Part shown: positions 9,259-18,353 of the stretch, in pieces | How the letters are laid out: every line of letters begins with the position of its first letter | Position numbering within the stretch: the first letter of the stretch is position 1 | Source: Pseudomonas sp. SID14000 | GTDB lineage: Bacteria; Pseudomonadota; Gammaproteobacteria; Pseudomonadales; Pseudomonadaceae | DNA length: 64,000 nucleotides | Direction of reading: 5' to 3' | Assembly (NCBI RefSeq): GCF_002165135.1 | Contig: NZ_NFZQ01000008.1 | Span: 1-64,000 of the forward strand | The notes under the pieces: generated by a model | Database searches by the model: none | What the model saw: only the letters and a program-made list of their open reading frames with translations | What the model was told of the DNA's origin: nothing | Made by a program: the position numbers and the translations under genes

Positions 9259-12200
9259 TTACCCACCGAATACTTCAAAGCCGATTTTTTGTAACTCACC
9301 CTTCATTGCTGAAACCGCCTTATTGAAGGGTAAATCTTGCGCCATAATAGCTCTGTCTGCAGCTTCAAGCTTACTAGCAACTAATTTTGCATTCGCAATT
9401 GTGTGTCCTTGGTTCTCCGCCCACATCATCGCAGATGTATCATGCACAGGATCAATTTTGTACTTGTCCAGCACGGCCCTACTACGTTCGAGTGCTCTTT
9501 GCATGCCTGGGGAGCGCGCGAAGTCTCCCTTGAAAACGATATGGTGAGCATGCGGTCGCTCCATTGTAGCAGGAGGGCGAGTCCCCGTTTGACGAGCATA
9601 GTAAGCCCCCCAATCTTTACCAGCACATAGCCCCCATGCATCAGTCCAAACAATGGGGTTGTTAGCGTACTGGTAGAAATTAAAACCACCAAGTAAACCA
9701 ATCGGATCTTGGCTTACAAATCGCCCGACCTCTGGATCGTAGTATCTGAAAGTATTGTAGTGCAGCCCCGTCTCACCATCAAAATACTGACCTTGGAACC
9801 GTAGGTTTTGCTCGACATTCTTGACCGGCAGACTATCTATCGCACCCCATGATCGATACGTCGCCTGCCAAACGATCTTGCCATCACTGTCCGTCAGCTC
9901 CAGCGGCGTACCAATCTGGTCCGTATGGAAGTAATAAAGCTTCTGCTCCTCCCCTTCCGCCTGATCGACCCGCGCCAACGGCGCATAGCTGCCCGGCTCG
10001 TACAGGTACAGGATGCTCTGCCCCGGCGTCTCCTCCCGCAGCATCCGCAAGCCCTGCCAGAGGAAGCGCTTCTGCTCGACTTCGCCGTTGATTTCCGCCT
10101 GCTTGGCTATTCGCCGCCCCAGGCTGTCGCAACGGTAGTGCCCGGTACTCTCCAGCTTGCCATTGACCAGCGTCTCCGCCCGCACCAGCCGGTTCTCGCA
10201 GTCATAGCTAAAGCTCTGCAGCTTGCTGTGCCCCGAGCGCTTCTCGATCAGGTTGCCCCACGGATCGTAGCGGTACTCCTGATCCCGCCACTGTTTGATC
10301 CGGTTGTCCTTGACCTTGGCAAACTGCCGCGCATTGAAATCCAGCCGGTTGGCTGCTGCGTCGTAGCGAAACTCCTCGCTGCCCACAAGCGAGCCGGTAT
10401 CACGGCTGCGCAATTGGCCGTTGGCTTCGTACTCGTACTTGATCTCGCCACGCAGCTTGTCCAGCGTGCGCACCAATTCACCTGCCGGGTCGTACTGATA
10501 GCGACGGTGGATCGGGTTGTACGCATGCTCCACCAGCAATGAGGTATTGATACCTGTGTTGTGCACCTGCGAGAGCTTGTCGGCCGGCAAGTTCGAGGCA
10601 AACTGCCAGGCCTTGCGTCCCATCGCGTCATAACCGAAGCAACTGGTGAGCTTGCCCTGGGTGCGGTACACCTCGCGGTGCAGGTCATCACGCTCCATGT
10701 CGCTGATCACCTGGCCATCCAGGTTCAGCTGATGCAGGTGGCCGCTGCCGTAATACAGGTGGTTGAGCTTGCGGCCATCCGGCAGGGTCAGCGTGGTCAG
10801 GTTGCTGAGAGCATCATACTCGTAGTCCAGCGCACCGCTCGGGCTCAGTTCCTGTGTCAGTCGCCCCAGCAGGTCATAGCTGTAACAGAGCTTTTCATCG
10901 GTGATGCCCAGCTGTTTGCCAGTAGCAGTTGGCTGGCGCTGAATGCTCAGCAAGCGGTCAGCATCGTCGTAGGCGAAGTCTTGCCGCGCATCGCGGTTGA
11001 CCTTGGCCAGTAAACGGCCAATAGCGTCGCGCTCGAACAGCGTGCTGCGTTCGGGGCGCTCTCCGCTTTCGCCGTAGCCGATTTCGTCCAGCCGGACCAG
11101 ATGCCCGCCAGCGTCGTAGCTGAAGCGTCGGGTCAAATTGTCGACCCGCACTTCTTCGCTCAAGCGGTCCGATGCGTCGTAGGCGAAGCGGTACGCCGCG
11201 CTGTTCTCGTTGACCAGTGCAGTCAGACGCAGCGCCTTGTCGTATTCATAGCGAACCCACTCGCCCTTGGCATCCTGACGGCTGCTCGGCAGACCACGTG
11301 AAGTGCGTTGCAGGCGTGTGGTCTGGCCTTTGCCATCGGTGTGGGTCAACACCTGGCCGAGGGTATTGTAGGTAAAGGTCTCCGCAGTGCCGTCCGGGTG
11401 GTCGATGCGTAGCACTTCGCCATCCGGTTTACGTTCCAGCGTGGTGGTCTGGTTCAGTGCATCGGTCACTGCAATGAGGTGCTGACGCTCGTCATAACGG
11501 TAGTAAGTGCTTTTGCCGGAGCAGTCCTGGAAACGTTCGATCTGGGCATAGGCATTCCACCACAGATACTTGGACTTGAAGTTGGCATCGATGATCGTGT
11601 GCGGTAGGCCGTCGTCACTGTTGAAGTACTGGGTCTTGTGGCCCAGCGGGTCGATCTCGGTGATCAGGTTGCCTTTGTCGTCGTAACGAGACTGCCAGAC
11701 GCTGCCGTCGGGGAAGCGGGTTTCGGTGACCAGTGGCGTGGCGAGGTGATACTTGTAGCTGATCTTGCGGCCCAGTGGGTCGGTTTCCTCGATCAGCCGA
11801 GAGAATTCGTCGTACTTGAGCGCCAAGTGATTGCCATCGGGAAGATCGATGCCGATCAGATTCCCGGTGGCGTCGAAATCCATACCGTAGCGCTCACCAC
11901 CGAAGTCGCGGCTGGCGATGACGCGGTTGTCCTCATTGTACTGGATCTCCAGTTCACGGCCCAGCACGTCGGTTGCCCAACTGGTGCGTTTGGCAGGATC
12001 GTAACGGAAGTGATAATGCTCGCCGTCGCTTGTCCAGTGCTCGACCACACGCGGCTTCCCATTCTGGGATTCCCAACGGTACTCGCAGATCAGGCCCAAG
12101 GCATTGCTGTGCCGGGTCATTAGGTGATCTGCGTAGCTGAAATGACGAACAGAATCGCCATTGCGGTTGATCACTTCAGTGAGCTGACCATTATCGTCAT

Positions 12201-13455
12201 AGCGGTAACGCACCAGCGTTTCGACAGCGGTGTCATCGACCACGCGCTTGACGTCCGTCAAACGCCCGAGCGGGTTGTCATAGTGAAGGTGAACACGCAC
12301 TGCTCCTGGCGCAGTGATGTCCGTAAGCCGTCCGTCGGCACTGTAGGTAAAGTGCAGGTAATGGCCCAGCGCATTTTCCAAACGCTGCAAAGGCACATGG
12401 GTATTGCCGTCCGGCACGTCACCAAAGTAGAAGAACTGGTTGTCGAGTGTCTGCAGAAGGTAGTGGCCGCCCTCGGTACGCACGAGGTAGATTCGCTCGT
12501 TGGGGTTGTAGATACTTTCGCCAGGCTCCAGATCGACGAATGGGACGCTGCGGCCCTGGTTGTCAGTCAGATAGACGAACCCACCACTACGACGCAGGCT
12601 TTGCTCCCAAGGCAGTATCCAGCCCTGGCCCAGAGCACTTTCGGCGGTAAGGTCGCTGGCATAAAAACGCGACCACTCGATTGGCATCAGGCCAGGCAGT
12701 ACAAAGTCTGTTTCATTGACCAGCAGCTTGCGGCCGGTGGTCATGTCCACCGGGTTACCGGTAAAGCCTTCGATCGCCCGCCCTACAGCCGGGCCGATGA
12801 TGAAGCGCCCGGCGAGGTAGCTTGCTGCAATGGTAGCGCCAGTCTGAAGTGCACACGGGCCAGCGGCCTTGAGGCCGGCCTGAAGCCCCAGGCGACCGAC
12901 CGCCAGTACCGACCGCCCCATCGAGGCAACGATCATCAACACATCGACCGTGACGCGCAGCCATTCCGGAACCTCATCGTCGACAGGCAAGTACCGCTGA
13001 GTACCGCCACCGATGTAGACGTTGTTCGAACCGCCCGAAATCTTTGCGCCACATGTCAGCTTGTCACCTTTGCGGGCCGCTGCAACGCCATTGATGAATA
13101 CGTTGGTGGAGCCTTCTGCAACCAGTACCGGCGCCGGATGCTTGTCACATTTGGCGGTACTCAAAGTGGCGTGGGCCGCATTGCGATTGTTGATGAATAC
13201 GTCTGTCGAACAACCGGGTAGCTCTATCTGTCCAGCGGGCGAACTGAACATCGAGCCTATCTTCTCCCCCAACATCGGCAGCATGCCGGCACCAATGCCG
13301 ATCAATGCCCCCAGCAAGAAGCCGCCGAGGCCGGCGGTGCAGATAGTGAAGGCAGCAGCCGTAGCGATTGCCAGGCCAATCACTGCGCCAGCAAGAAAAC
13401 CTGCCAGGGCACTGGTGTGTTCAATCTCGTCGTGCAGCCGCGCAGCCTCGAACAT
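9259..13455 (-). CDS. Complete PAAR-Rhs T6SS effector with AHH-type nuclease tip
   Basis: This is a 1398-residue effector. The prePAAR motif AARLHDEIEH is at residues 4-13, two glycine/alanine-rich membrane segments follow at about 18-57, and a PAAR domain at about 74-160 caps the VgrG spike. YD/Rhs repeats form the cage from about 240 to 1270. The autoproteolysis region has DPIGLLGGFNFY, but the second element is DAWGL where the other copies have DPLGW. The last ~122 residues are the toxin, with HAHHIVFKG and DKYKIDP, typical of AHH nucleases of the HNH/EndoVII group that cut DNA in the recipient cell. EagR-type chaperone genes and vgrG lie just upstream in the same direction and the immunity gene just downstream. 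The start at 13455 is 5 bases after the chaperone stop. Confidence 0.95.
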   Translation of the reverse strand: MFEAARLHDEIEHTSALAGFLAGAVIGLAIATAAAFTICTAGLGGFLLGALIGIGAGMLPMLGEKIGSMFSSPAGQIELPGCSTDVFINNRNAAHATLSTAKCDKHPAPVLVAEGSTNVFINGVAAARKGDKLTCGAKISGGSNNVYIGGGTQRYLPVDDEVPEWLRVTVDVLMIVASMGRSVLAVGRLGLQAGLKAAGPCALQTGATIAASYLAGRFIIGPAVGRAIEGFTGNPVDMTTGRKLLVNETDFVLPGLMPIEWSRFYASDLTAESALGQGWILPWEQSLRRSGGFVYLTDNQGRSVPFVDLEPGESIYNPNERIYLVRTEGGHYLLQTLDNQFFYFGDVPDGNTHVPLQRLENALGHYLHFTYSADGRLTDITAPGAVRVHLHYDNPLGRLTDVKRVVDDTAVETLVRYRYDDNGQLTEVINRNGDSVRHFSYADHLMTRHSNALGLICEYRWESQNGKPRVVEHWTSDGEHYHFRYDPAKRTSWATDVLGRELEIQYNEDNRVIASRDFGGERYGMDFDATGNLIGIDLPDGNHLALKYDEFSRLIEETDPLGRKISYKYHLATPLVTETRFPDGSVWQSRYDDKGNLITEIDPLGHKTQYFNSDDGLPHTIIDANFKSKYLWWNAYAQIERFQDCSGKSTYYRYDERQHLIAVTDALNQTTTLERKPDGEVLRIDHPDGTAETFTYNTLGQVLTHTDGKGQTTRLQRTSRGLPSSRQDAKGEWVRYEYDKALRLTALVNENSAAYRFAYDASDRLSEEVRVDNLTRRFSYDAGGHLVRLDEIGYGESGERPERSTLFERDAIGRLLAKVNRDARQDFAYDDADRLLSIQRQPTATGKQLGITDEKLCYSYDLLGRLTQELSPSGALDYEYDALSNLTTLTLPDGRKLNHLYYGSGHLHQLNLDGQVISDMERDDLHREVYRTQGKLTSCFGYDAMGRKAWQFASNLPADKLSQVHNTGINTSLLVEHAYNPIHRRYQYDPAGELVRTLDKLRGEIKYEYEANGQLRSRDTGSLVGSEEFRYDAAANRLDFNARQFAKVKDNRIKQWRDQEYRYDPWGNLIEKRSGHSKLQSFSYDCENRLVRAETLVNGKLESTGHYRCDSLGRRIAKQAEINGEVEQKRFLWQGLRMLREETPGQSILYLYEPGSYAPLARVDQAEGEEQKLYYFHTDQIGTPLELTDSDGKIVWQATYRSWGAIDSLPVKNVEQNLRFQGQYFDGETGLHYNTFRYYDPEVGRFVSQDPIGLLGGFNFYQYANNPIVWTDAWGLCAGKDWGAYYARQTGTRPPATMERPHAHHIVFKGDFARSPGMQRALERSRAVLDKYKIDPVHDTSAMMWAENQGHTIANAKLVASKLEAADRAIMAQDLPFNKAVSAMKGELQKIGFEVFGG

Positions 13456-13459
13456 AGGT

Positions 13460-13921
13460 TCAACCCTGCGTGGTGTTTTCTGGGGAGCTTGGTTGGCGTG
13501 GTTCGAAGCTGTTCAACAGCCCAAGCCAACTGTCGTTCTGCTTGCCATTGAAGTCGGCCTGACTGGTCGTGGAGAAAACCAGAATGCGCCCAGGCGCGAC
13601 CTCGAAAGCCGCCTGCCGTTGATAGACCGGCCTGCCATCCTTGAGGTAGTAGCCATCGACCTGAATACCTGCCTGGGGCTGGCTGGAAGACAGGCTGGCT
13701 GGCTTCTTGCCGAGGATGGTGTAGCCGCGCAATTTGGATGCGATCAACTTCACCTGTCGCTCGATATAGGCTTTGAGGTCCTCGCCAGGCATCAGGTTGT
13801 CACGCGAGAGCGTAATGTTCAGCGGAGCTGGGATACTGTCCCCCAGGATAAACATGTTGACCGTGCGATCCTGGAAGCCTTCCGGCAACTTGATAGATCC
13901 TTCCTGCAGCTGATAGTCCAT
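13460..13921 (-). CDS. DUF1795 EagR-type chaperone for Rhs
   Basis: This 153-residue protein has the DcrB/DUF1795 layout: start MDYQLQEGSIKLPEGFQDRT, the central NITLSRDNLMPGEDLKAYIE, and PVYQRQAAFEVAPGRILVFS near the end. EagR proteins of this family bind the prePAAR and transmembrane part of Rhs effectors and keep it soluble before loading onto VgrG. The gene ends 5 bases before the rhs ATG and carries no signal peptide, consistent with a cytoplasmic chaperone. The remnant at 1907-1987 is a homologue that once stood before the second rhs gene. Confidence 0.88.
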   Translation of the reverse strand: MDYQLQEGSIKLPEGFQDRTVNMFILGDSIPAPLNITLSRDNLMPGEDLKAYIERQVKLIASKLRGYTILGKKPASLSSSQPQAGIQVDGYYLKDGRPVYQRQAAFEVAPGRILVFSTTSQADFNGKQNDSWLGLLNSFEPRQPSSPENTTQG

Positions 13922-13961
13922 TGTCTGAGTGTTCCATGAAAACGTGAAAAGGATATGAGCC

Positions 13962-14546
13962 TTACTGAGCGGTCACTCCGGCCAGCATGGCGTCGAATGC
14001 GATCAGCCAATCGGCCAGTTGCGATTGGTCCGGGTTGATTACCGTAGACACATTCAGCCATTGCCGTTTGTTGCCGTCTGCCGAAGCGATAATCATGCAC
14101 ACGGCACGGCCGTGACGGCGCTCCTGGCCTGCGTTGAACTGGTAGTCGAGGCTGATTGCCGGGTGGCCAGCCAACAAGGCTTCCGCTTGACGCACCAGGG
14201 TCAATTCTGCATGGCGCTCGCGCAGTTTTTTAATAAACAACTCGACCGCATTATTAATTTCAAGACCCTCAGGGGCAGGGCGGCGGCGAGCGCTGAATTG
14301 TACATTGCAACCGGCAAACTCCAGCGTTGTCTCGATATCACGAAAAGCGAAACCTTGAGGCATCAACAAATTCAAGCCGGCAATACGCAGTGCGTTCTGC
14401 TCTGCATCCATTGGTAGTTGCGGCGGCGGCGCAACCTCTAGCGTAGCTTGCCCTGCAATGCGTGCTTCCTCGGCCTGTTGCCGGGCAAGCGCCTCAGCGG
14501 CCTCTCGCCTCTGCGAGAGCCTGTCGTAGATATTTCCCCTGATCAT
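13962..14546 (-). CDS. Second DUF1795-like protein between vgrG and eagR
   Basis: This 194-residue protein has an alanine/glutamate-rich helical N-terminus (about residues 1-45) followed by a DUF1795-like domain: LNLLMPQGFAFRDIETTLEF, then ELFIKKLRERHAELTLVRQ, then RRHGRAVCMIIAS. It resembles the EagR chaperone fold but has an N-terminal extension. I place the start at the ATG at 14546; a GTG one codon upstream is also open. It lies 11 bases after the vgrG stop and 40 bases before the next chaperone, so the three genes and rhs form one unit. It probably adapts the effector to VgrG; the division of labour with the other EagR is unknown. Confidence 0.78.
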   Translation of the reverse strand: MIRGNIYDRLSQRREAAEALARQQAEEARIAGQATLEVAPPPQLPMDAEQNALRIAGLNLLMPQGFAFRDIETTLEFAGCNVQFSARRRPAPEGLEINNAVELFIKKLRERHAELTLVRQAEALLAGHPAISLDYQFNAGQERRHGRAVCMIIASADGNKRQWLNVSTVINPDQSQLADWLIAFDAMLAGVTAQ

Positions 14547-14557
14547 CACGCTACGCC

Positions 14558-16408
14558 CTACTCGTTGATGTCGACCCGGTCACCTTTGACAAAGGTGTTC
14601 TTGCCCAGAATGTCGATGCTGTCTGCTTCGATGGTGATGCCATCCGGTTTGAGGGTTATCTTGCTAGTGCCGACTTGCAGCAGGATGCTCTCTTTGGCGC
14701 TCACCTGGATGAACTTGTTATCCACCTGCAAGGTGTAAGCCCCCTCCTTGACGTTCACCACCGTATCTTTCTTGATAATTTCCGTGTGCGCCCCACCTAC
14801 CGTAATCGTCCGGTTGTTCCCCACATCATGGGTTTCATCCAGCTCGATCTCGGTATCCATGTTGCGCTCGGCATGCATGATGATCTGCTCGGCGCCAGCC
14901 TTGTCCTCGAAGCGGAAGAAGTTGGCGGTACCGCCGTCGCCCTTCATCGACCGGGTCAGGAAGCCACTCTGGGTCTTGTTCGCCGGCAGCGACCATGGCG
15001 GGGTGTTGGTGCTGTTGTACAGGCTGCCCATGATCAGCGGGCGGTCGGGGTTGCCATCGAGGAACACCACCACCACTTCGTCGCCCACGCGTGGGATCTG
15101 GATGCTGCCGAAGCCACCGCTGGCACCAGATTGGGCGACGCGTACCCAGCAGGAGCTCTGGTCGTTGAACTCGCCGTTGCGGTCCCAGTGGAACTGTAAC
15201 TTCACCCGGCCCAGTTCATCGGTGTAGATCTCTTCGCCGGGGGGGCCGACGATGATGGCAGTCTGCGGCCCGCTGATGCCCGCCCTAGGCGTGTTCAATG
15301 CAGGGCGGAACGGAATTTTCCGGCGAATGCAGCTGAAGCTGTTGCGGTAGCCCGCCTCACCGTCGTTGGTGTAGTTGTTCTGCCCCCAGTGGGTAACCGA
15401 AAGCAGCAGAAACTGTCGGTCATCCGGGGCGTCATTGTCGTGATCGTAATGCTGACTCAATTCAAAGTAGTAGCCAGGCTCCATGACGCGACAGTTGCTC
15501 TCGCCATGGAAGGTCTTGCCGTCCACTTCCATCGCCTCCAGCCGACGCCGCGCCTTGCGCACGCCTTCATCGGCATCGGCGTAGCCGTAGAGACCTTCGT
15601 ATTCGAAGACTTCATACTGGCCGACCTCGCCCTGCTGGTTGACGGAATTCAACTGCACCAGGTGTGGGTTGCCCGGTTGCTTGTAGTCGAACGATTTCAA
15701 GGCCAGGCGCGTTGGTTGCATCCGCCGCGCCGAAGACCATTTGGTGATCGAGTCTGCGGTTTCGGTGACTGAAGCACTGTGGTAACGAATCAGCGGTTGG
15801 CGCTCCAGCTGCGGAAGCATGCTGCTGTCATCGCTGATGATCATGCGATGGCCTTCCTGGGAGTGCTCGAAGGTGAAAAACAGCCCTTCTTGCTCGAGCA
15901 GGCGCAACACGAAGTTCAGGTCCGACTCCTGGTACTGGGTGCAGTAGCTGATCGGTTTGAGCGGTTGGCTCAGACGAAACTCGTAATCGGCCAGGGTCAG
16001 GTAGTACGCAAAGACGTCCTTGACGATCTGCTCGGTGGTCTTGTCCTGGAATATCCGCGAATCGCGGCGACGGCTGAGGATCCATATCCACGGCACGAGT
16101 TCGGCAGTGTAATTGGCAATGCCGCCGTCGGCACCAGCATGGACGAAGTCCGACACGTGCGCGCTGATGTAGCGTGTGCTGCCATCAGCCAGGGCGATCC
16201 CTACCGTCACTTTCTTGCCGATGAGCTTCTTGAGCTCGATGCGCGCATCCTGAGAGATAAGCTGCACCTGGAAACTGAACAGCTCCGAAATCCCCTCGCG
16301 GCCGCTGAAGCTCAGCAGTTGCAGTTCTTGTTCGGGCGGCAGCGGCGAGTCGAAGGTAAACAGACGTTGATGCTGCGTGAGGATCGATTCGAGGGCGTCC
16401 GTAATCAT
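14558..16408 (-). CDS. vgrG: VgrG spike protein (TssI)
   Basis: This 616-residue VgrG forms the trimeric T6SS tip that carries the PAAR-Rhs protein. The N-terminal gp27-like part runs from HQRLFTFDSPLPPEQELQLL through ISELFSFQVQLIS. The middle has the gp5 OB-fold region DELGRVKLQFHWDR and SSCWVRVAQ. The C-terminal beta-helix ends GITIEADSIDILGKNTFVKG without an added effector domain, so its cargo must be separate. I use the ATG at 16408; an upstream TTG at 16444 is also in frame. It heads the vgrG-DUF1795-eagR-rhs-immunity unit and is divergent from the effector gene at 16680 across 271 bases in which I recognise no regulatory site. Confidence 0.95.
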   Translation of the reverse strand: MITDALESILTQHQRLFTFDSPLPPEQELQLLSFSGREGISELFSFQVQLISQDARIELKKLIGKKVTVGIALADGSTRYISAHVSDFVHAGADGGIANYTAELVPWIWILSRRRDSRIFQDKTTEQIVKDVFAYYLTLADYEFRLSQPLKPISYCTQYQESDLNFVLRLLEQEGLFFTFEHSQEGHRMIISDDSSMLPQLERQPLIRYHSASVTETADSITKWSSARRMQPTRLALKSFDYKQPGNPHLVQLNSVNQQGEVGQYEVFEYEGLYGYADADEGVRKARRRLEAMEVDGKTFHGESNCRVMEPGYYFELSQHYDHDNDAPDDRQFLLLSVTHWGQNNYTNDGEAGYRNSFSCIRRKIPFRPALNTPRAGISGPQTAIIVGPPGEEIYTDELGRVKLQFHWDRNGEFNDQSSCWVRVAQSGASGGFGSIQIPRVGDEVVVVFLDGNPDRPLIMGSLYNSTNTPPWSLPANKTQSGFLTRSMKGDGGTANFFRFEDKAGAEQIIMHAERNMDTEIELDETHDVGNNRTITVGGAHTEIIKKDTVVNVKEGAYTLQVDNKFIQVSAKESILLQVGTSKITLKPDGITIEADSIDILGKNTFVKGDRVDINE

Positions 16409-16679
16409 GTCAATGCATCCTGCATCAAGCTGGAAATCTTGCAATGAAAACGCGCTTAAAAGAGGCTGTCAAATGATAGCGATACGCCAGATGCCATCAA
16501 GCTGACGTCAAAAATACTTCTACGGGAAGCAGTATCGCGGGCTGTAGAGCAGCAGGCGGTTTTTTGGTTAATTGCATCGTATTGTGTCCATCGGTTTGAT
16601 CAGTCGGTCATCGGGGGTGTACGCTCCTTGCGCTCAGCCGAGAGGCAATACACTGCGAATTTCAGGGAGAAGAATCGCC

Positions 16680-17696
16680 ATGAGCGTGAGTGAAAACCAA
16701 CTCAGCCAACTGGACCGGGAGATGGACCAGAATCACCGGGAGATGGTGATCATGTCGATCGAGGACTTTCAGGCACAAGCGCAGTTCGCCCAGAGAACTC
16801 ACGGTGCAACGCAGGCTCCACAAGTGTGCACACGCACCCAGGGCGACATGCTGACCGGCACCTGGCAGAGCGTGAAATCCACCTACAACGGCCTGCCCCA
16901 CACCTTCGTCAATACGACCTGGGGCGTGCCCACGGCCATGGCCGCATGGGACATGAAAAATACTGCCGGTTTCATTCGCGACATGAACGGGCTGGGCACA
17001 AAGGTGCGCTACACCATACGCAACGGCAAGCAGTACGTGATCCTCACCGGCTACCCAGGCCTGCGCAAGACGCTAAATGCTCCCCGTTATGGCATCCAGA
17101 ACGCCAAGCTGGTCAGCATGGGCATCGGCAAATACGGTGTGCGCGGTTCGTCGATCAAAGGCTTCAAGCTTTCGTGTTATGTGGCGGTAGCCATCGAAGT
17201 CGCAGAATGGGTATTTGCCGACGAGCATGTGATGAGCGACCTGTTTGGCGGTATTGGCGTTGAGCTGATCAAAGCCGGTATAGCTTCGGCGATCGGGTAT
17301 GCTTTCGGGCTGGCCATTGGCTCAATGGCCACTTTCGCCGCCGCACCCGTCATCCTGGGGGCTGCCGTTGTATTCGCAGTTGGCGTTGGGCTTAACGAGC
17401 TTGATGTCCGCTATGGAATAAAAAACTCGGTTAAAGCGGGCCTTCGGTATGCCGTGGACCAAATTGAATATTTGGGCCAGCAGGCCATGCAGATTAGTAC
17501 CAAGGACTTGCAAAAATACGCAGAGAAACAAATCACCAATATTGCTAGCGAGGTGGCAGACACTCTCTATAACGAGGCCAAGCGCTGGGCACTGCAAAAA
17601 CTTCAGCCAGGAGACCTCAATCTGCCTGGATGGCCTACTGTGCCTGAACTTCCCTCTATGCCCTCACTCCCGACGTTCAACTTTCCAAAGTTTTAA
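16680..17696 (+). CDS. Probable T6SS membrane-acting effector
   Basis: This 338-residue protein has a good ribosome site (AGGGAGAA) before MSVSENQLSQLDREMDQNHR. I do not recognise a named toxin family. Residues about 198-236 form a long uninterrupted hydrophobic stretch rich in Ala and Gly (GIASAIGYAFGLAIGSMATF onward), like the helical hairpin of pore-forming toxins. The part before it has TTWGVPTAMAAWDM and GYPGLRKTLNAPRYGI. There is no signal peptide. It is divergently transcribed from vgrG and followed 2 bases later by two related multi-span membrane proteins, the arrangement expected for a toxin acting on the inner membrane with immunity proteins in that membrane. Function is inferred. 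Confidence 0.65.
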   Translation: MSVSENQLSQLDREMDQNHREMVIMSIEDFQAQAQFAQRTHGATQAPQVCTRTQGDMLTGTWQSVKSTYNGLPHTFVNTTWGVPTAMAAWDMKNTAGFIRDMNGLGTKVRYTIRNGKQYVILTGYPGLRKTLNAPRYGIQNAKLVSMGIGKYGVRGSSIKGFKLSCYVAVAIEVAEWVFADEHVMSDLFGGIGVELIKAGIASAIGYAFGLAIGSMATFAAAPVILGAAVVFAVGVGLNELDVRYGIKNSVKAGLRYAVDQIEYLGQQAMQISTKDLQKYAEKQITNIASEVADTLYNEAKRWALQKLQPGDLNLPGWPTVPELPSMPSLPTFNFPKF

Positions 17697-17698
17697 CC

Positions 17699-18256
17699 AT
17701 GACTATTCAACCTCATGAGCTCCACGAGCGCTCTCCCCACCTGTTTCGTCTCATGGCCCTCGCGACTGGCCTAGCAACTTCGATATTGGGCATTCTGTCA
17801 GCTTATTGGCTTGGGAGCAATCTACTCTCCTTGTTCGGAAGGCTCTTAACGAATGCCCCAATCGTGGTGACGCCCTATCTGGTGTTTATGCTCATCGCCA
17901 TGTGTACGGTCACCCCAATCATAGTTGTTACATCACTGCATGCCTGCTGGCGCGCGAAAAAATTCGACCCGCCCCCCCATTCCCGGATGTTCCGCTTTCA
18001 ACATAACTCATACAAATTGACACTTTGGTCAATGATCTATATTGCGCCGGCGCTGGCATTACTCGTGACTTTTGGCCTGTGGTCGAAGGGGTACACCCCG
18101 TGCCAGAAACTCCTGATTTCAGGGTCGGCCTGGAAGGTGTACTGGGTCAATGATGTGCGATACTGCTTCAAACCTGATTTTTACAACAGCGACGAGCAAC
18201 CCTGCAAGCGTGTTGGCAATCGAGCTATTTGCACGCAAGCTGATGGACAGCAGTGA
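17699..18256 (+). CDS. Four-span membrane protein, probable immunity protein (DUF1240-like)
   Basis: This 185-residue protein has hydrophobic segments near residues 18-45, 58-82 and 112-130 and a cysteine-containing C-terminal part outside the membrane (KGYTPCQKLLISGSAWKVYW, then YCFKPDFY and QPCKR). It resembles DUF1240 proteins by eye. The ATG follows the effector stop by 2 bases, so the two are translated together. The gene at 18354 encodes a homologue with the same GRLL, KKFDPP, SGSAW and CFKPD landmarks. Tandem membrane immunity proteins next to a membrane-active toxin would explain the pair; this is inference. Confidence 0.68.
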   Translation: MTIQPHELHERSPHLFRLMALATGLATSILGILSAYWLGSNLLSLFGRLLTNAPIVVTPYLVFMLIAMCTVTPIIVVTSLHACWRAKKFDPPPHSRMFRFQHNSYKLTLWSMIYIAPALALLVTFGLWSKGYTPCQKLLISGSAWKVYWVNDVRYCFKPDFYNSDEQPCKRVGNRAICTQADGQQ

Positions 18257-18353
18257 GAAACACTAGTACAGCAGGGCTCTATAGATGAAAAATTGATACT
18301 CACAAACTTCATCTGTATCATCGCCCCTTAATATCAGACTGCTGGCTGTCGGC

